DNA from: Viola odorata | Lineage: Eukaryota; Streptophyta; Magnoliopsida; Malpighiales; Violaceae | Direction of reading: 5' to 3' | Assembly: GCA_963691705.1 (NCBI GenBank) | Contig: OY829538.1 | Span: 14,348,443-14,412,442, forward strand | DNA: 64,000 nucleotides | In this document: positions 23,080 to 36,364 of the stretch, one piece after another | How the letters are laid out: each line of letters starts with the position of its first letter | How positions within the stretch are numbered: the first letter of the stretch is position 1 | Notes under the pieces: model-generated | What the model saw: only the letters and a program-made list of their open reading frames with translations | Databases searched by the model: none | Told to the model about the DNA's origin: nothing | Translations under genes and position numbers: made by a program

Positions 23080-24476
23080 TGATGGGTGCCGAGACCGTCA
23101 AAATATATCAAGTTACAATTTACCATGGACATATATAATTTAATTGCAGTATGTGGTAAAAGGATCGTTCCTCATAAATTCGGTGGATTAAAATCAATTC
23201 TTTGTATTAAATAAAAAGGGGTGGTAATTACCAATATGAGTTGTTGGTTGGTTGCAAATAATTTAGATTGATAGAAATAAACAAAACAGAAAACGTAATG
23301 GATGATATTAACCAATTGATAAGGGCTTCCCAGTAAGGACTTCTTATAGCTCATGATTCGAATAGATTGATCATAGATGCAAGAGTATTAAACACTAAAC
23401 TTATAGGAAGGCTATAGAGATCAAGTATTGGTCACCTAGATCTCCTACTTTCCTCTTACACAAGACTTCCAAAGAGACACTCTATTGGAAGTCCCTAATT
23501 ATCCTAACAATCCTAAGAGACACTCTATAGGATTTAATCAGGGCAATTGATGGACGCAGGGAAAGACCTAATCCCCGGCCTGGGATAGAGAATCGTGTCT
23601 ATCCTATAAACCAGATCTGATCCTTCTTCTTGCTGTCACCAGCTAGTTGCCTTCGTATTTCTCTTGGCAATGTAGACTCCAAAACCGCCAGAAAAGACTG
23701 TAATCGCCCAAACCTTATGCGAAGCTGATCAGACTTTACTAAGAACAGGGGCAAATTGTCATGCAAACAAGAAGGATAAGAATACAAGTATAGAGTGTGT
23801 GAAGAGTTATTTGATCTCACAATCTAAGAATCATGGCTTTGAATCCTTACTAAGAAGAAGGCGTTTAACCTATAATAGACATAACAATAATAGTAATAAA
23901 TAGACGAACATAAACTGAATCCGAATTATATTGAAAATAAGAGAATAGTTTAAACTGTAATAATGGTATCAAAATCCAAGCGAGAAGAGCTACCTCTCTT
24001 CTACCCAGCGGCAGCTTTAAATAACAAAACCTAACTCTGGTTTAAAAATTCAAAAGACGAAGAGAAGATAGATATCTAATCTTGCGGGATAGTTTGTTTA
24101 AATACAAAAAGAGAATCGATCATACTAATCGATTAGGGAGTTCTATTCACAGTTGAACTTCTCTCCTCTAGGAAGACTGCAGCTTTCAAGGTGTTTTTGC
24201 TCATGGCCCACTTATAAATCTCGCGGCCCAGCTAGCTCATTAAGTCAGTTGACTCGGGTCAACGCTTCCAGTTTCTTGGCTTATCCCAGGCCTGGGATCA
24301 TCTTGTTCTTTGATTAGCAAAACAGCTCTGATATAGGCCTTTTCTACTCCTTTTGAATAATTCTGCTTCTCAGTAGCATATCTGCGAAAAGGGGAGAAAA
24401 GCCATCATTTAGCAGTATCATCATCCCAAAACATAAGTAAATGGATGATGAAAAGATGACATTTTAATGCTCTATC
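23080..24476 (-). repeat. 3' LTR of the Athila-type element
   Basis: It starts TGATGGGTGCC and ends GCTCTATCA. It contains the 16-bp palindrome ATCCCAGGCCTGGGAT at 24283-24298 and a related ccccggcctgggat at 23573-23586. Small open frames such as 23599-23820 are duplicated in the other LTR and are not genes. Confidence 0.95.
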
Positions 24477-24493
24477 AAATCCCCCACACTATC
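24477..24493 (-). other. Polypurine tract of the Athila-type element
   Basis: On the minus strand GGATAGTGTGGGGGATT abuts the 3' LTR. Confidence 0.75.
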
Positions 24494-25601
24494 CTATGCT
24501 TGCCCCCAAGCATTTCTAACCTAACACAAGACTCAACAAAACAAAACACATATAAACAAAGATCAATCAATATCGACTTCAGAGCACCCAGTTCATCACA
24601 TAAGATCCACAGATACTTAAGCTCATAGCTCCATCCAATATTATCAAGGCTTAACCAAGACTCGAAACTCACCTGATCTTATATAGTCTCATAATCGATT
24701 GCTTAGCGATCAAACCCTGCAATTGAAAACACATAGAACAATTCCCATTTTCTTCTACCACCCTTTTCACATTGACTGGATTGATTTTCAGCCCACCCCC
24801 TATGCATTTCCTAAAATCTTTCTTAAATTTGATCAGCTGAAGTTTCTTAGTTACCCTCGCTTAATTTAGGCATGGGAACCAAGACATTCTATTTTTCCTT
24901 TTTTAGAGCTGATTGTAGTTCCTTAGATATTCTTGCTTATATGAGGCATGAATACCAAAGCAGCAACATAAAATTTTTATTCATAAACATTTTTTTTCAT
25001 AGCTGCTAAACTTCTAAAAATGATTTCAGGGGGAGGCCTATAGAGATAGTCAATGGGTCAAAGGCAGCAGGGTAAAGAATGCCAGTTCTACATGTTTTCT
25101 CTCGCAAAATTCAATCAGAAAGCCCAAGAATCATGACCCTATGTAGATTAAGTGAGTTTCACAAGTATTGGAAAGATTATACCTTGGTAATAAAACATGG
25201 ACTTATGAACTCAAGCATCTTTTGTTTCCTATGTGATGAAATGCATACTCTGAACCTGATTTTCATGATCTTTGTTCGGACACACAAATTTTTTCTACAA
25301 ACATGCAATAAAATCTTAAATAAAACATGCTCAAAACAAACAGACACGACACGAAGGCAATACAAGAAAAACAGACTCTATAAACAGACTCAAACAAGCA
25401 TTCAAAACACATCAAATAACAAAAATACTCCCCCACACTTAATGACACTTTGTCCTCGAAGTGCGAGAAAGAAAAAGACTCAACGTTAAATAAAATAAAA
25501 GAAATAACAAGGAAAGGGAATACCCGGGGCAATTATGGGTTGGGTGGGAAGGTGTTTTGCATGAATTTTTCCAGGAGCTGCTGTTGAATAGCATTTGAAT
25601 G
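24494..25601 (-). other. 3' untranslated region of the Athila-type element
   Basis: Noncoding retroelement sequence between the env-like frame and the polypurine tract. I find no additional domain. The last codons of the env-like protein may extend to about 25536 past the TAG at 25602-25604. Confidence 0.6.
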
Positions 25602-27626
25602 CTATTGGTCTTCAATCAGTTTCTGGATCTGAGATCCTAGCTGGTCAACAGTCTTTTGCAAAAGCTCCTGGTTGGCCATCAATTTGGTCATCATGGTCAC
25701 TGTGTTTTGCATCTCATTCCCAGGTCTGGGATTCTGGTTTTGTGGTGGCTGCGATCCCTGGTCTGATGTAGAGGCTAGTTTCTGCGCTGGGTTGGTTTCT
25801 CCTGCCACAAAATCTTTCTCGAAAATGAAGTCCCCTCTGTTCTTGGCGGAGTAGATGTGGTCTTCAGTAGGAGTGAATCCTGTATTGCTGCGCAGCACAC
25901 GATTCTCATCCAGGTGAAAGTAACCCATAGCATCCAAAGATTTTAAATCTAAAATGCGCAAATCAGCTGATTTAAATAAATTGCAAGTAGACACATCTAG
26001 ACCCCTATGTTGGACAGCAAAGGCAGCGATTAAGGATCCCAATGGCATCTTATTCTTAACAGACTTGAATTGTTTACAAAGCCAAAATCCTAAGTTCACT
26101 TTATGCTCATTAACCATACACAAAAGGAAGAACAGTTCTTGCTTTGAAATCACACCAGTAATACCAGATTTCACAGAAAAATTAATGGCTAAAAACCTGT
26201 GAATGATCCTAAGAGATAAATCTGGGATAGTATGTGCCTTGGCATGGCTATCATCAAAACGTGCAGCAGGATCCTTAGTAATTTGTTTCCATGCCTCATG
26301 CTTATCAAATACTGGAAATTCCGGATAATCAGTTAAGCAATTAACATACCAGTCTGATGTCAATTCATTCTCAGGCACAAAACCAATAAACACGTTAAAT
26401 TCATCCATGGTATAGTGGGCATATCTGTTCATTAACCTGAAGTTAACCTCTTTAACACCTACTTTCTTTTTAGTATTCATCCAAAAAGAAGCATAAAATT
26501 CTAGTGTGAGCTCTAAGAAAGCAGGCTGTTCAAGGAAAAACAAGGGCTCCCAACCTATATTCTAGATATACTTGGTGAGAGGATCTATAAGGTCAAGGTC
26601 AGACAGCAATTGATAATCACATCGTGCGCATGCAATCACATCATCTTTATATCTAATAGCTAATCGTTCCATAGACTCAAAATCATCAAAATTAAGCCAA
26701 CCCTTGAGATTCTCAAGAGCTGGTACCTGCTTTGAAGCTCTGCCTCCTTTTGCTCTGGACTTGATTCTAACGTGTCCCTTCTGCTCCATCTGGGCTGGTT
26801 GTTGAGTAGGCATCCCTGGCATTTGTACCTTGTTGAGAGGCATATGGGGGCTTTTCTGCTCAGGCCTGGTGTTGGATGCATTTGCCTTGGTTTTGGTCCT
26901 TTTTGGTTTAGCCTGGCTGCCACTGGCTTCATCATCAGGCCTGATGGAAGCTGTTGTGTTTGGGACCCCTGGGGATTTTCTTTCAGGTTCTTTTCTCTTC
27001 TCCCCCACACTGGTCTTTACTGAAGGCAATTGATGCTGCTTTCCCTTTCTCAGGCGAGACAAGGGGATCTCCTCCGAATCCTCTTCGCTTTCATCTACGA
27101 CCTCCACTGGCTTGATTTTGTAGGTGGGGTCTGAAGCGGTTTCTTCACCGGAGCTGGTGGAGTTATGCTCTAGTGATTCTGCCGTCTGATCAACGGCCGT
27201 CTCAGCTCGTGGTGCTCCCTCTGGAATCGATTCTTCTATCTGTTCTGGAAGGAGAATCTCAGCCACCTGATCTGGAATTTGTTCTTGTTCTTGCGCTGGT
27301 GGGGCCTCGTCGACCACTGGAGACGACGGCGGTGGCAACTGCTCTTGAGGACCAGGTGAGGCAATAGGCGTTGGGCTATCAAGTTGGGGCGGTGGTGTTG
27401 CATCTCTGGCCGGAGGAGGAGAAGGCGGCGGTGGTGGGTGCTGAATTGCTGGCGAAATCTGGGCTCCATCAACAACTGCCCTTTCTGAACTCTCAATCAG
27501 TGGTGATGATGGAGGAGTGCTAATAATCACTGCCTTTGGCTTGGTTTTGGGTTTTGATTTGGCTGCTTGCTTGGTAGCCTTTCTCGAATTGGGTTTTGAG
27601 TCTTTACCAGCTCTGGTGAGAACCAT
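25602..27626 (-). pseudogene. Athila env-like / ORF-1-family protein, one internal stop
   Basis: A frame from ATG 27626-27624 encodes a basic, Pro/Ser-rich N-terminus and then the conserved Athila ORF-1-family region. TAG at 26564-26562 interrupts it, and it continues in the same frame to TAG 25604-25602. Recognisable stretches are around DDVIACARCDYQLLSDLD, then NRYAHYTMDEFNVFIGF and SAKNRGDFIFEK. This position downstream of integrase is where Athila elements carry an env-like gene of unproven function. Its role in this copy is unknown and the interruption suggests it is dead. Confidence 0.8.
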
Positions 27627-28195
27627 GGTGAGATTCTAAGAATTTAGGTCTGGGACAGATGAAGAAGTAGAGAAGAAAAAGAAAGATGATGGTGGATCTG
27701 CTTGATTAGGGTTTTGTTTTATGGAAAAATTAGGGAGGTGTTTTAGTTTAGTTGAGATAAATGATCGGATTTAGGATAGAGGAAGAGTTTTGGTTTGGGT
27801 GGACAACGGTCATATTAATTAAATAATATTACCGTTGGGAAAATAATGATGAGATATTTTTCTCTCTCTTGGCTCTGCTTTTTACTTTATTTTGCGAATT
27901 CCCAGACTTATCTTTCACGGACACTTCCCCCAGCCCTGGGATAAGAGTCAGTTCTACCCACTCAAAATCTGCTTCCTAACAATCTCTTATCCCCGACCTG
28001 GGATAAGATCAACTTCAACTACAACTGCCTCCTGATTTTCCTGATAAAAATAATCAAACGAAATTCCATCAGATCTTTTTTTTTCTTGAGTTTTATTCAA
28101 ACTAAATAAATGGGAAAAGTTAAAATGGTGCAAAGGCATGGGTTGCCTCCCATGTAGCGTCCTTCTTTTATGTCTTGGACTAGACATGGTATTCC
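27627..28195 (-). other. Spacer between integrase and env-like frame
   Basis: Noncoding element sequence with two imperfect palindromes: ccccagccctgggataag (about 27927-27944) and cttatccccgacctgggataag-type (about 27985-28006). Both share the CCTGGGAT core with the LTR palindrome. No gene is seen. Confidence 0.5.
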
Positions 28196-31100
28196 TCATT
28201 TATCCAGACTTGGGTGGACTTGTACTTGCTCCACCGTGTGACTCTGAAATCCTTCGTGGTAAGGTTTCAGCCTCTGGCCATTAACCTTAAACGTCATTCC
28301 CTTCTTCGTATCCTGTATATCAATAGCACCATAAGGGTAAATGTTAATAACAACATATGGACCCATCCATCTAGATTTTAATTTCCCTGAAAAGAGTCTA
28401 AATCTAGAATTAAATAGCAACACTTTCTGGCCCACATGAAAGGTTTTATCCTTAATGATACTGTCATGGTATTTCTTGGTTTTAGCTTTTACGAGTTGGG
28501 AGTTCTCATATGCATCTCTGCGCATCTCCTCCAATTCTTGGAGTTGTAGTTTCCTTGCTGCCGCATCTCTTTTTAGCTCCAAGTCACACTGCTTTATCGC
28601 CCAAAAGGACTTGTGTTCTAGTTCGACAGGAAGGTGACATGATTTTCCATACACTAGGTTGTAAGGAGTTGTGCCGATGGGAGTCTTAAATGTTGTCTTG
28701 TACGCCCAAAGAGCGTCGTCTAATCTTTGACTCCAGTCTTTTCTATCTGGATTAACTGTCTTTGCTAGAATAGCCTTTACGTCTCTGTTTGAGACTTCTG
28801 CCTGCCCATTGGTCTGGGGGTGGTATGCTGTGGACACCCTATGATTGACCTGATATTTTGCAAGTAAGGCAGTAACTACCTTATTGCAAAATTGGGTCCC
28901 TCTGTCGCTGATTAACACCTTGGGGACTCCAAACCTGTTAAGAATGTGAGACTTTAGAAAAGAGACCACAGTTTTGGCATCATCGGCTGCAGTAGCTTTG
29001 GCCTCAACCCACTTAGATAAGTAATCAACAGCAAGTATGATGTATTGGTTTCCCCCAGACCTGGGAAAAGGACCCATAAAGTCGATTCCCCAGACGTCAA
29101 ATACTTCACAAGAAAAGATGGGGTTTAAAGGTATTTCATTCCTAGCAGATATATTGCCAACTTTTTGACAATTTGGACAGTTCATGCAATATAGATGGCA
29201 ATCTTTAAAGAGTGTTGGCCAATAAAAACCACATTCAAGGATTTTTAATGCTGTTCTTTTAGGTCCGTAATGACCTCCACATGCTTCTGTATGGCAGAAT
29301 CTTAAAATAGATTCAAATTCATTTTGGAGAACACATCTCCTCAAAATTTGATCTTTTCCGATGTTCCACATGTAGGGTTCATCCCATATATAAAACTTGG
29401 AATCTCTTCTTACCTTTTCCCTTTCTCTGTATGTCATGTCCTAGTCGAACTTACATGAATGCAGGAAATTGGCTATATCCGCATACCATGGTCTTTCCAC
29501 CAGGGCAAGGATAAGACTTTCATCTGGTCCTTCTCCCAGGGCAAAGAAAAGGGCTTCGTCTGGAAAATCCTCTTTTACTGGTTCAGGGTCTGGTTTTACG
29601 AGTAATCTGCTCAAGTGATCAGCTACTAGATTCTCCTTACCGCTTTTATCTTTAATCTCTAGGTGGAACTCCTGGAGCAGTAAAATCCATCTGATCAACC
29701 TCGGTTTGGCCTCCTTTTTGACTAGCAAATAGCGTAACGCTGCATGATCAGAGTAAACAATAACTTTAGTTCCCAATAAGTATGCACGGAATTTATCTAA
29801 AGCAAAAATTATGGCACATAATTCCTTCTCAGTTGTTGTGTAATTTTTTTGTGCATCGTCAAGCATGCGGGACGCATAATAGATAACGTGTGGATCACGT
29901 CCTTCTTTCTGTCCTAAAACAGCACCAACAGAATTATTAGAAGCATCGCACATAATTTCGAATGGTAAATTCTAGTTTGGAGCTTTAATGATGGGGGCTG
30001 TTGTTAATTTTTCTTGCAATGTGTCAAAAGCAGCCTCACAATCAGAGTCAAATTTAAACTCTGTTTCCTTGTGAAGCAACCTGCAAAGTGGGGCAGCAAC
30101 CTTCGAAAAATCTTTAATAAATCTTCTATAAAAACCTGCATGCCCTAAGAAGGAACGAACTTCACGCACGTTAGTAGGATATGGCAAAGAGTCAATAACA
30201 TCTATTTTAGCCTTATCTACTTCTATTCCTTTCTGAGAGACTATGTGTCCTAAAATCAGACCCTGATTAACCATGAAATGACACTTCTCATAGTTTAAAA
30301 CAAGGTTTGTTTCTAAGCAGCGTTTTAGAATTTTCTCAAGATTTTCTAGACATTCATCGAAAGAATCGCCATAAACAGTAAAATCATCCATAAAAACTTC
30401 TATTCCTTTTTCTATGAATTCAGAGAAAATACTCATCATACACCTTTGGAAAGTTGCAGGTGCGTTGCACAATCCAAAGGGCATGCGTTTATACGCGAAA
30501 GTTCCAAATGGACATGTAAAAGTAGTTTTATCTTGGTCCTCAGAAGCGACGGGTATTTCGTGAAAACCAGAATACCCGTCAAGACAACAATAGTGAGACT
30601 TACCTGACAGCCGTTCAAGCATTTGATCGATGAAAGGGATAGGAAAATGATCTTTCCTGGTCGCTGAATTGAGTCTCCTATAATCGATGCATACTCGCCA
30701 TCCATTTTGTACTCGAGTTGACACTAATTGTCCTTCAGCATTTTCCACTACTGTCATCCCCGTCTTCTTTGGGGCTACCTGTACTGGACTAACCCAAGTG
30801 CTGCCAGATATGGGATATATCACTCCAGCACTTAAAAGTTTTAATACTTCCTGTTTGACGACGCCCATCATAGGAGGATTAAGTCTCCTTTGCGACTGTC
30901 TCACCGTTTTGCAGTCTTCTTCTAGGTGGATCTTGTGTGTGCATATAGTAGGTGAAATCCCTTTTATGTCAGCTATAGTCCATCCTATAGCTTCTCTGTT
31001 GTCCTTTAAGACTCTCAAGAGTCTGTCCTCTTCTAACCGAGATAGTTTGTTTGAGACTATCACTGGCAGGCCTTCTCCCTGGCCTAAGAAACAGTACTTC

Positions 31101-33724
31101 AAGTGACTGGGAAGTGGCTTCAATATCAGGTCTGGGGCCTGTAAAACAGAAGGGACTAAAAAATTATTAGTCACAGGTAAATCTATAACTTTCAGATTAA
31201 CTTCTATTAATTTGGCTGCATCCAGCTCATATATTGCTTCCTCAATCTCTTCCCTGACTTCCACCTTGCTTTCTAGCTCCTCAAGTTTAAAGTAGTCAAT
31301 GCTTCTTGTGAGAACGTACTCAAGGGGATCTGTATTGTCAATTTCATAAATATCTTCATCATCCAAATAAATGACATTAATAAAATTTAGACAATGTAAA
31401 TCCTCTGGATATCGCATAGCATCGTACATGTTAAAAGAAATTATTTCTCCCATGAATTCTAAAGTTAAACAGCCACCAAAGACGTCAATTTTAGCCCGAG
31501 CAGTCCTTCAGAAAGGTCTGCCCAATAATATCTCAGTAGATTTAGTAGTCTGTTCGTTACCCATGTCAACTATATAGAAATCTGCAGGAAAAACAAAGTC
31601 ATTGACTTGTACTAACACATCTTCTACAACACCCACATGATAAATTATAGATCGATCTGCTAATTGAATAACAAGCCTCGTTTCCTTTAATTCTCCAATG
31701 TTCAAGCTGTTAAAAATTGTCAAAGATAACACATTTATGCTGGCTCCCAGATCACATAAAGCCTTCTCGATCTTCTGTTCTCCAATTTGGCAAGGTATCA
31801 CGAATGTCCCTCCGTCTTTACATTTGTTTGGTAGCTTCTTTTGGAAGACGGCTGAAACATTCTCGTTCATGTTTATTCTCTCTACCCCTGCAAGTCTCTT
31901 CTTATTAGTACATAGCTCCTTTAAGAATTTTGCATATTTTGGAACCTGTGCTATCATATCTTATAAAGGAACGTTAACTACTACCTTTCGAAATAGATCC
32001 AAAATTGCTTTTTCTTCCTTAACCTTCTTGGTCTTTTCAGACCTATCAGGGAAAGGAAGGCGAATTACCTGGTCCTTCTTGATGGTAGCTATTTCAGGAG
32101 TAGGGGTTGTATGTACTGGAGTTTCTGGAATTACCTCAACTTCTGCTTCAATTTGGTCTGATATAGATGTATCAGATTTCTTCTTTTCCAACCCTGGGGT
32201 TTCTGTGCCGCTCCTCAACGTCATAGCTGAGACGTTGTGCTTTGGGTTATCCACTGTTGATGCTGGTAACCTGGCTCCCTGCTTATTGCTGTTTATATTC
32301 AATTGTGTAATCTGTTTCTCTACATTCGAAAGAGATGCTTGAGTTACTTTCATAAACTGGCTAAGAGTTTCCTTTATTCCATCCACTGTTGTTGCTAGTG
32401 GCTGTTGTGGAATGGGGTTTTGGGGAGCATTGGGTCTGGGCACAAAATTTTGTAAGTTCATGGGAGGAGGAGGCATTTGATTTGGGTAGGATTGGTTCTG
32501 GCTATAGTTTGGCTGAACTATGGTGTTGGAATTTGTATTTTCCTTCCAACCTGGGTTGTTATTATATTTATTAGGATTGAACCTTGGCTTGTGAGGCGGG
32601 AACCTTCCATACTGTTGATTGTACTGATTTGCTACACTGACTTCTTCGGGTGTTCCAGTAACTAGTAAGCATTGATCTGAAGAATGTCCTTGTTAGCAGC
32701 ATAAACCGCATGAGAAGGTTTGAATTTGTTGTACCTGAACCTGTTGACCTGCTTGGAGATTATCTAAACGGTTAGAAATCTCAGTAAATTTTTGCTCAAA
32801 GAAAGATACATTACCTGTACTCGTGCCCCTGTCAGCCGGTCCATTTTGGTAGCAATTTTCTGCCAGTGTCTGGAGTAGATTGTTGGCTTTTGTCAAAGTG
32901 CAATCCTGAAGAGCACCTCCTGCTGCTCCATCTAGCATCACTTTATCTCTGTGGATCATACCATCGTAGAAATACTGGATCAGATTTTGGTCGGAGACTC
33001 CATGGTTCGGACAAATCTCCTGTAGGTCCTTATACCGTTGGTAATATTCTCCAAAATCTTCGCTCGGATCCTGGTGAATTGATACGATGTTCTTTCTGGC
33101 ATTCCCCGCCTTGGTGGAAGACCAATATTTATTGAGAAATACGGTCAACATTTGGGGCCATGTTGTGATGGAGTTGTGTTGCAAGCTCAGGAACCAATTC
33201 CTAGCCTTGTCCTCAAGAATCCAAGGAAAAGCTCTAAGTTTGGCTCTGTTGATATCCACTCTAGGTGGTTTGAGTGTTTCACACTCCCAATGGAGGCTTT
33301 GAAGGTGTTTAAATGGATTCTCACTCGGCAGGCCATAGAATTTCTTAAGGTTGTGAATAGTATTGGGTTTTAAATTCCAATCATTTTCAGCTGGTGGGTA
33401 CTGGATACAGAAATAGGTATCAGGTGGTGGTCCATCGTTGTGATACTGCCTAAGAGTCTGTTCAGGTGGTGGCGGTGGTGGTGGAACATTGTTCTCTTGA
33501 TCTGGATTGGGGTTTTCCATTTCTGGTTGGTCTGGGACAGGGTTGTTTCTAGGTGCAAATGATGAACCTTCTTCCTGGTTTGGGATAGGGTTGAACGAGT
33601 GCGATTGCTCAGAGCTGACTTCTGGCTCAGACCTCTGTCTCTTGGTGCGCTTCCGATATTGCGTTTCCTCACGCGTAATTTCTGGGTTGTATTGGATTAA
33701 TGGCTCACCTGAAGACCTAGTCAT
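28196..33724 (-). pseudogene. Athila-type gag-pol, single frame broken by five stop codons
   Basis: All pieces share one frame of about 1,843 codons from ATG 33724-33722. It is interrupted by TAA 32695-32693 (inside the zinc knuckle), TAA 31963-31961, TGA 31510-31508, TAG 29974-29972 and TAG 29443-29441, with no frameshift. In order: gag capsid (around FPWILEDKARNWFLSL); CCHC knuckle (CGLC...GHSSDQC); protease with ALCDLGASINVLS; RT with the FMDD active site near 30380; RNase H ([14 protein letters not shown], then [11 protein letters not shown]); integrase with the zinc module (HYGPKRT...CPNCQKVG) and core motifs [15 protein letters not shown] and HPQTNGQAE. The content is that of a full polyprotein, now untranslatable past gag. 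Confidence 0.95.
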
Positions 33725-33751
33725 AAACAAACAAAGAAAATTATTTAATAC

Positions 33752-33776
33752 CGTTGAATCCCCGGCAACGGCGCCA
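33752..33776 (-). other. tRNA-Asp primer-binding site of the Athila-type element
   Basis: On the minus strand TGGCGCCGTTGCCGGGGA follows the 5' LTR after AATTT. This is the tRNA-Asp-complementary site typical of Athila. Confidence 0.9.
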
Positions 33777-33781
33777 AAATT

Positions 33782-35179
33782 TGATGGGTGCCGAGACCGT
33801 CAAAATAAATCAAGTTACAATTTACCATGCACATATATAATTTAATTGCAGTATGTGGTAAAAGGATCGTTCCTCAGAGATTCGGTGGATTAAAATCAAT
33901 TCTTTGTATTAAATAAAAAGGGGTGGTAATTACCAATATGAGTTGTTGGTTGGTTGCAAATAATTTAGATTGACAGAAATAAACAAAACAGAAAACGTAA
34001 TGGATGATATTAACCAGTTGATAAGGGCTTCCCAGTAAGGACTTCTTATAACTCATGATTCGAATAGATTGATCATAGATGCAAGAGTATTAAACACTAA
34101 ACTTATAGGAAGGCTATAGAGATCAGTTATTGGTCACCTAGATCTCCTACTTTCCTCCTACACAAGACTTCCAAAGAGACACTCTATTGGAAGTCCCTAA
34201 TTATCCTAACAATCCTAAGAGACACTCTATAGGATTTAATCAGGGCAATTGATGGACGCAGGGAAAGACCTAATCCCCGGCCTGGGATAGAGAATCGTGT
34301 CTATCCTATAAACCAGATCTGATCCTTCTTCTTGCTGTCACCAGCTAGTTGCCTTCGTATTTCTCTTGGCAATGTAGACTCCAAAACCGCCAGAAAAGAC
34401 TGTAATCGCCCAAACCTTATGCGAAGCTGATCAGACTTTACTAAGAACAGGGGCAAATTGTCATGCAAACAAGAAGGATAAGAATACAAGTATAGAGTGT
34501 GTGAAGAGTTATTTGATCTCACAATCTAAGAATCATGGCTTTGAATCCTTACTAAGAAGAAGGCGTTTAGCCTATAATAGACATAACAATAATAGTAATA
34601 AATAGACGAACATAAACTGAATCCGAATTATATTGAAAATAAGAGAATAGTTTAAGCTGTAACAATGGTATCAAAATCCAAGCGAGAAGAGCTATCTCTC
34701 TTCTACCCAACGACAGCTTTAAATAACAAAACCTAACTCTGGTTTAAAAATTCAAAAGACGAAGAGAAGATAGATATCTAATCTTGCGGGATAGTTTGTT
34801 TAAATGCAAAAAGAGAATCGGTCATACTAATCGATTAGGGAGTTCTATTCACAGTTGAACTTCTCTCCTCCAGGAAGACTGCAGCTTTCAAGGTGTTTTC
34901 GCTCACGGCCCACTTATAAATCTCGCGGCCCAGCTAGCTCATTAAGTCAGTTGACTCGGGTCAACGCTTCCAATTTCTTGGCTTATCCCAGGCCTGGGAT
35001 CATCTTGTTCTTTGATTAGCAAAACAGCTCTGATATAGGCCTTTTCTACTCCTTTTGAATAATTCTGCTTCTCAGCAGCATATCTGCGAAAAGGGGAGAA
35101 AAGCTATCATTTAGCAGTATCATCATCCCAAAACATAAGTAAATGGATGATGAAAACATGACATTTTAACGCTCTATCA
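33782..35179 (-). repeat. 5' LTR of the Athila-type element
   Basis: It is a direct-repeat partner of 23080-24476 at about 98% identity by eye. It ends at 35179, followed by the aggta duplication. Confidence 0.95.
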
Positions 35180-35184
35180 AGGTA

Positions 35185-36137
35185 ACTAATAAATGTGTAT
35201 GGAGCGTATGCGGTAGTTGGACAAATTAATACTAGCTTTTTAAGAATTGTTTTTTTAAAATTGTTTTTAGCATGTTTTTGTTCGGTAACATACTTCTTGT
35301 GTGTAACTTTTTTATAAAATTCCTTAAGAATTGTTTTTTTAAATCGTTTTTAAGATAACACACTTTTTGTGTGGTTACTTTTTATAAAATTCATTAATTT
35401 ATTTGAAAAAAAACTAATAAATATAGCCCACAAGTCTATTAACGAGTTTAAACGAGTGGGTTAATGAGTATAACAAATTAATTGAACTAAGCTCGAATTT
35501 AACCTATTATATGTCCGAACTGTATAAATGAGCTTTAAGTTAGCTTATATTCTTTATACAAGAAGCCTCGGTGAACTTTTTACAAATCAAACTTTGATGG
35601 TTTACGAACAATTAGATTTATTTGTGGTGTTAGTCACACATGAATGTTAAGTTTATTTAATTTTTGTGGGAAATAATTTAAAACTAGTCACCATTATATT
35701 TTTTTATATCAAATCCTATTTGATTGACAAACTAAAATAATAATAAAAAATATAATATAGGTCAATTTTAATTCATTTCACGTCATTAGATAGATTTAAT
35801 TTACACGTATGGTGTGCGTGACAATTTCAGTGGAAATTAAAATTATTAGAATTCATAAACATAGTGTAAATTGTCCAATTAAAAAAAATCAATGATCTAA
35901 TTGACAAAATCAAAATAATATATTTGAATAATTAGGTATTATTTGCTTATTAAAAAAAAATACGATTTGATAACGATGGCGTTTTTTGCCGAAAGTATTT
36001 TTTAATTCTTTTATTGCATTATTATGTAGCCTATAAGTATTAGGTAAAAAAAAAGTTAAAGGTTTCGCTATGTGTTGTCATGATTTCCTATCGGTTAAAC
36101 ATTGCCATTGAAAAAAAATTCTCACAATTTTACCATC
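35185..36137. other. Gene-free AT-rich interval
   Basis: AT-rich unique sequence between the Athila insertion and MULE C. No coding family, RNA gene or bounded repeat is recognised. Confidence 0.5.
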
Positions 36138-36364
36138 AAATTATTTGGGTTTTTTTTTTTTTTTGCAGGAAGGTCCCCTGTACTAAAAAAAAAAAACAGC
36201 TTCCTCCCCTCAATTTTAAAAATTCAAATATTACCCCCTGAACTCTAAGTCAATTGTAAAAGGAGGCCCCTCTATTAGTCAACTTTAACTTCCATCCATT
36301 TTGACCTCCAGGTTACTAGGTTTTTTCCTTTTCTTTTTCCTTTTCTTTTCTTTTCTTTTCTTTA

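Larger units (their letters stand above)
23080..35179 (-). mobile_element. Complete Athila-type Ty3 LTR retrotransposon (12.1 kb)
   Basis: It has LTRs of 1,397 and 1,398 bp, the perfect 5-bp TSD aggta (23075-23079, 35180-35184), a tRNA-Asp PBS next to the 5' LTR and a polypurine tract next to the 3' LTR. In minus orientation the order is gag-protease-RT-RNase H-integrase (33724-28196), a spacer, an Athila env-like/ORF-1-family frame (27626-25602), then a 3' UTR of about 1.1 kb. I count roughly 25-30 substitutions between the LTRs, mostly transitions, so insertion is fairly recent. It is probably inactive because every frame contains stops. Confidence 0.96.

Noticed and set aside
23599..23820. 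73-codon frame, identical copy at 34301-34522
   Set aside because: The same LTR sequence occurs twice; it is not a gene family.
31698..32342. 214-codon plus-strand frame
   Set aside because: Antisense shadow of Athila gag-pol.
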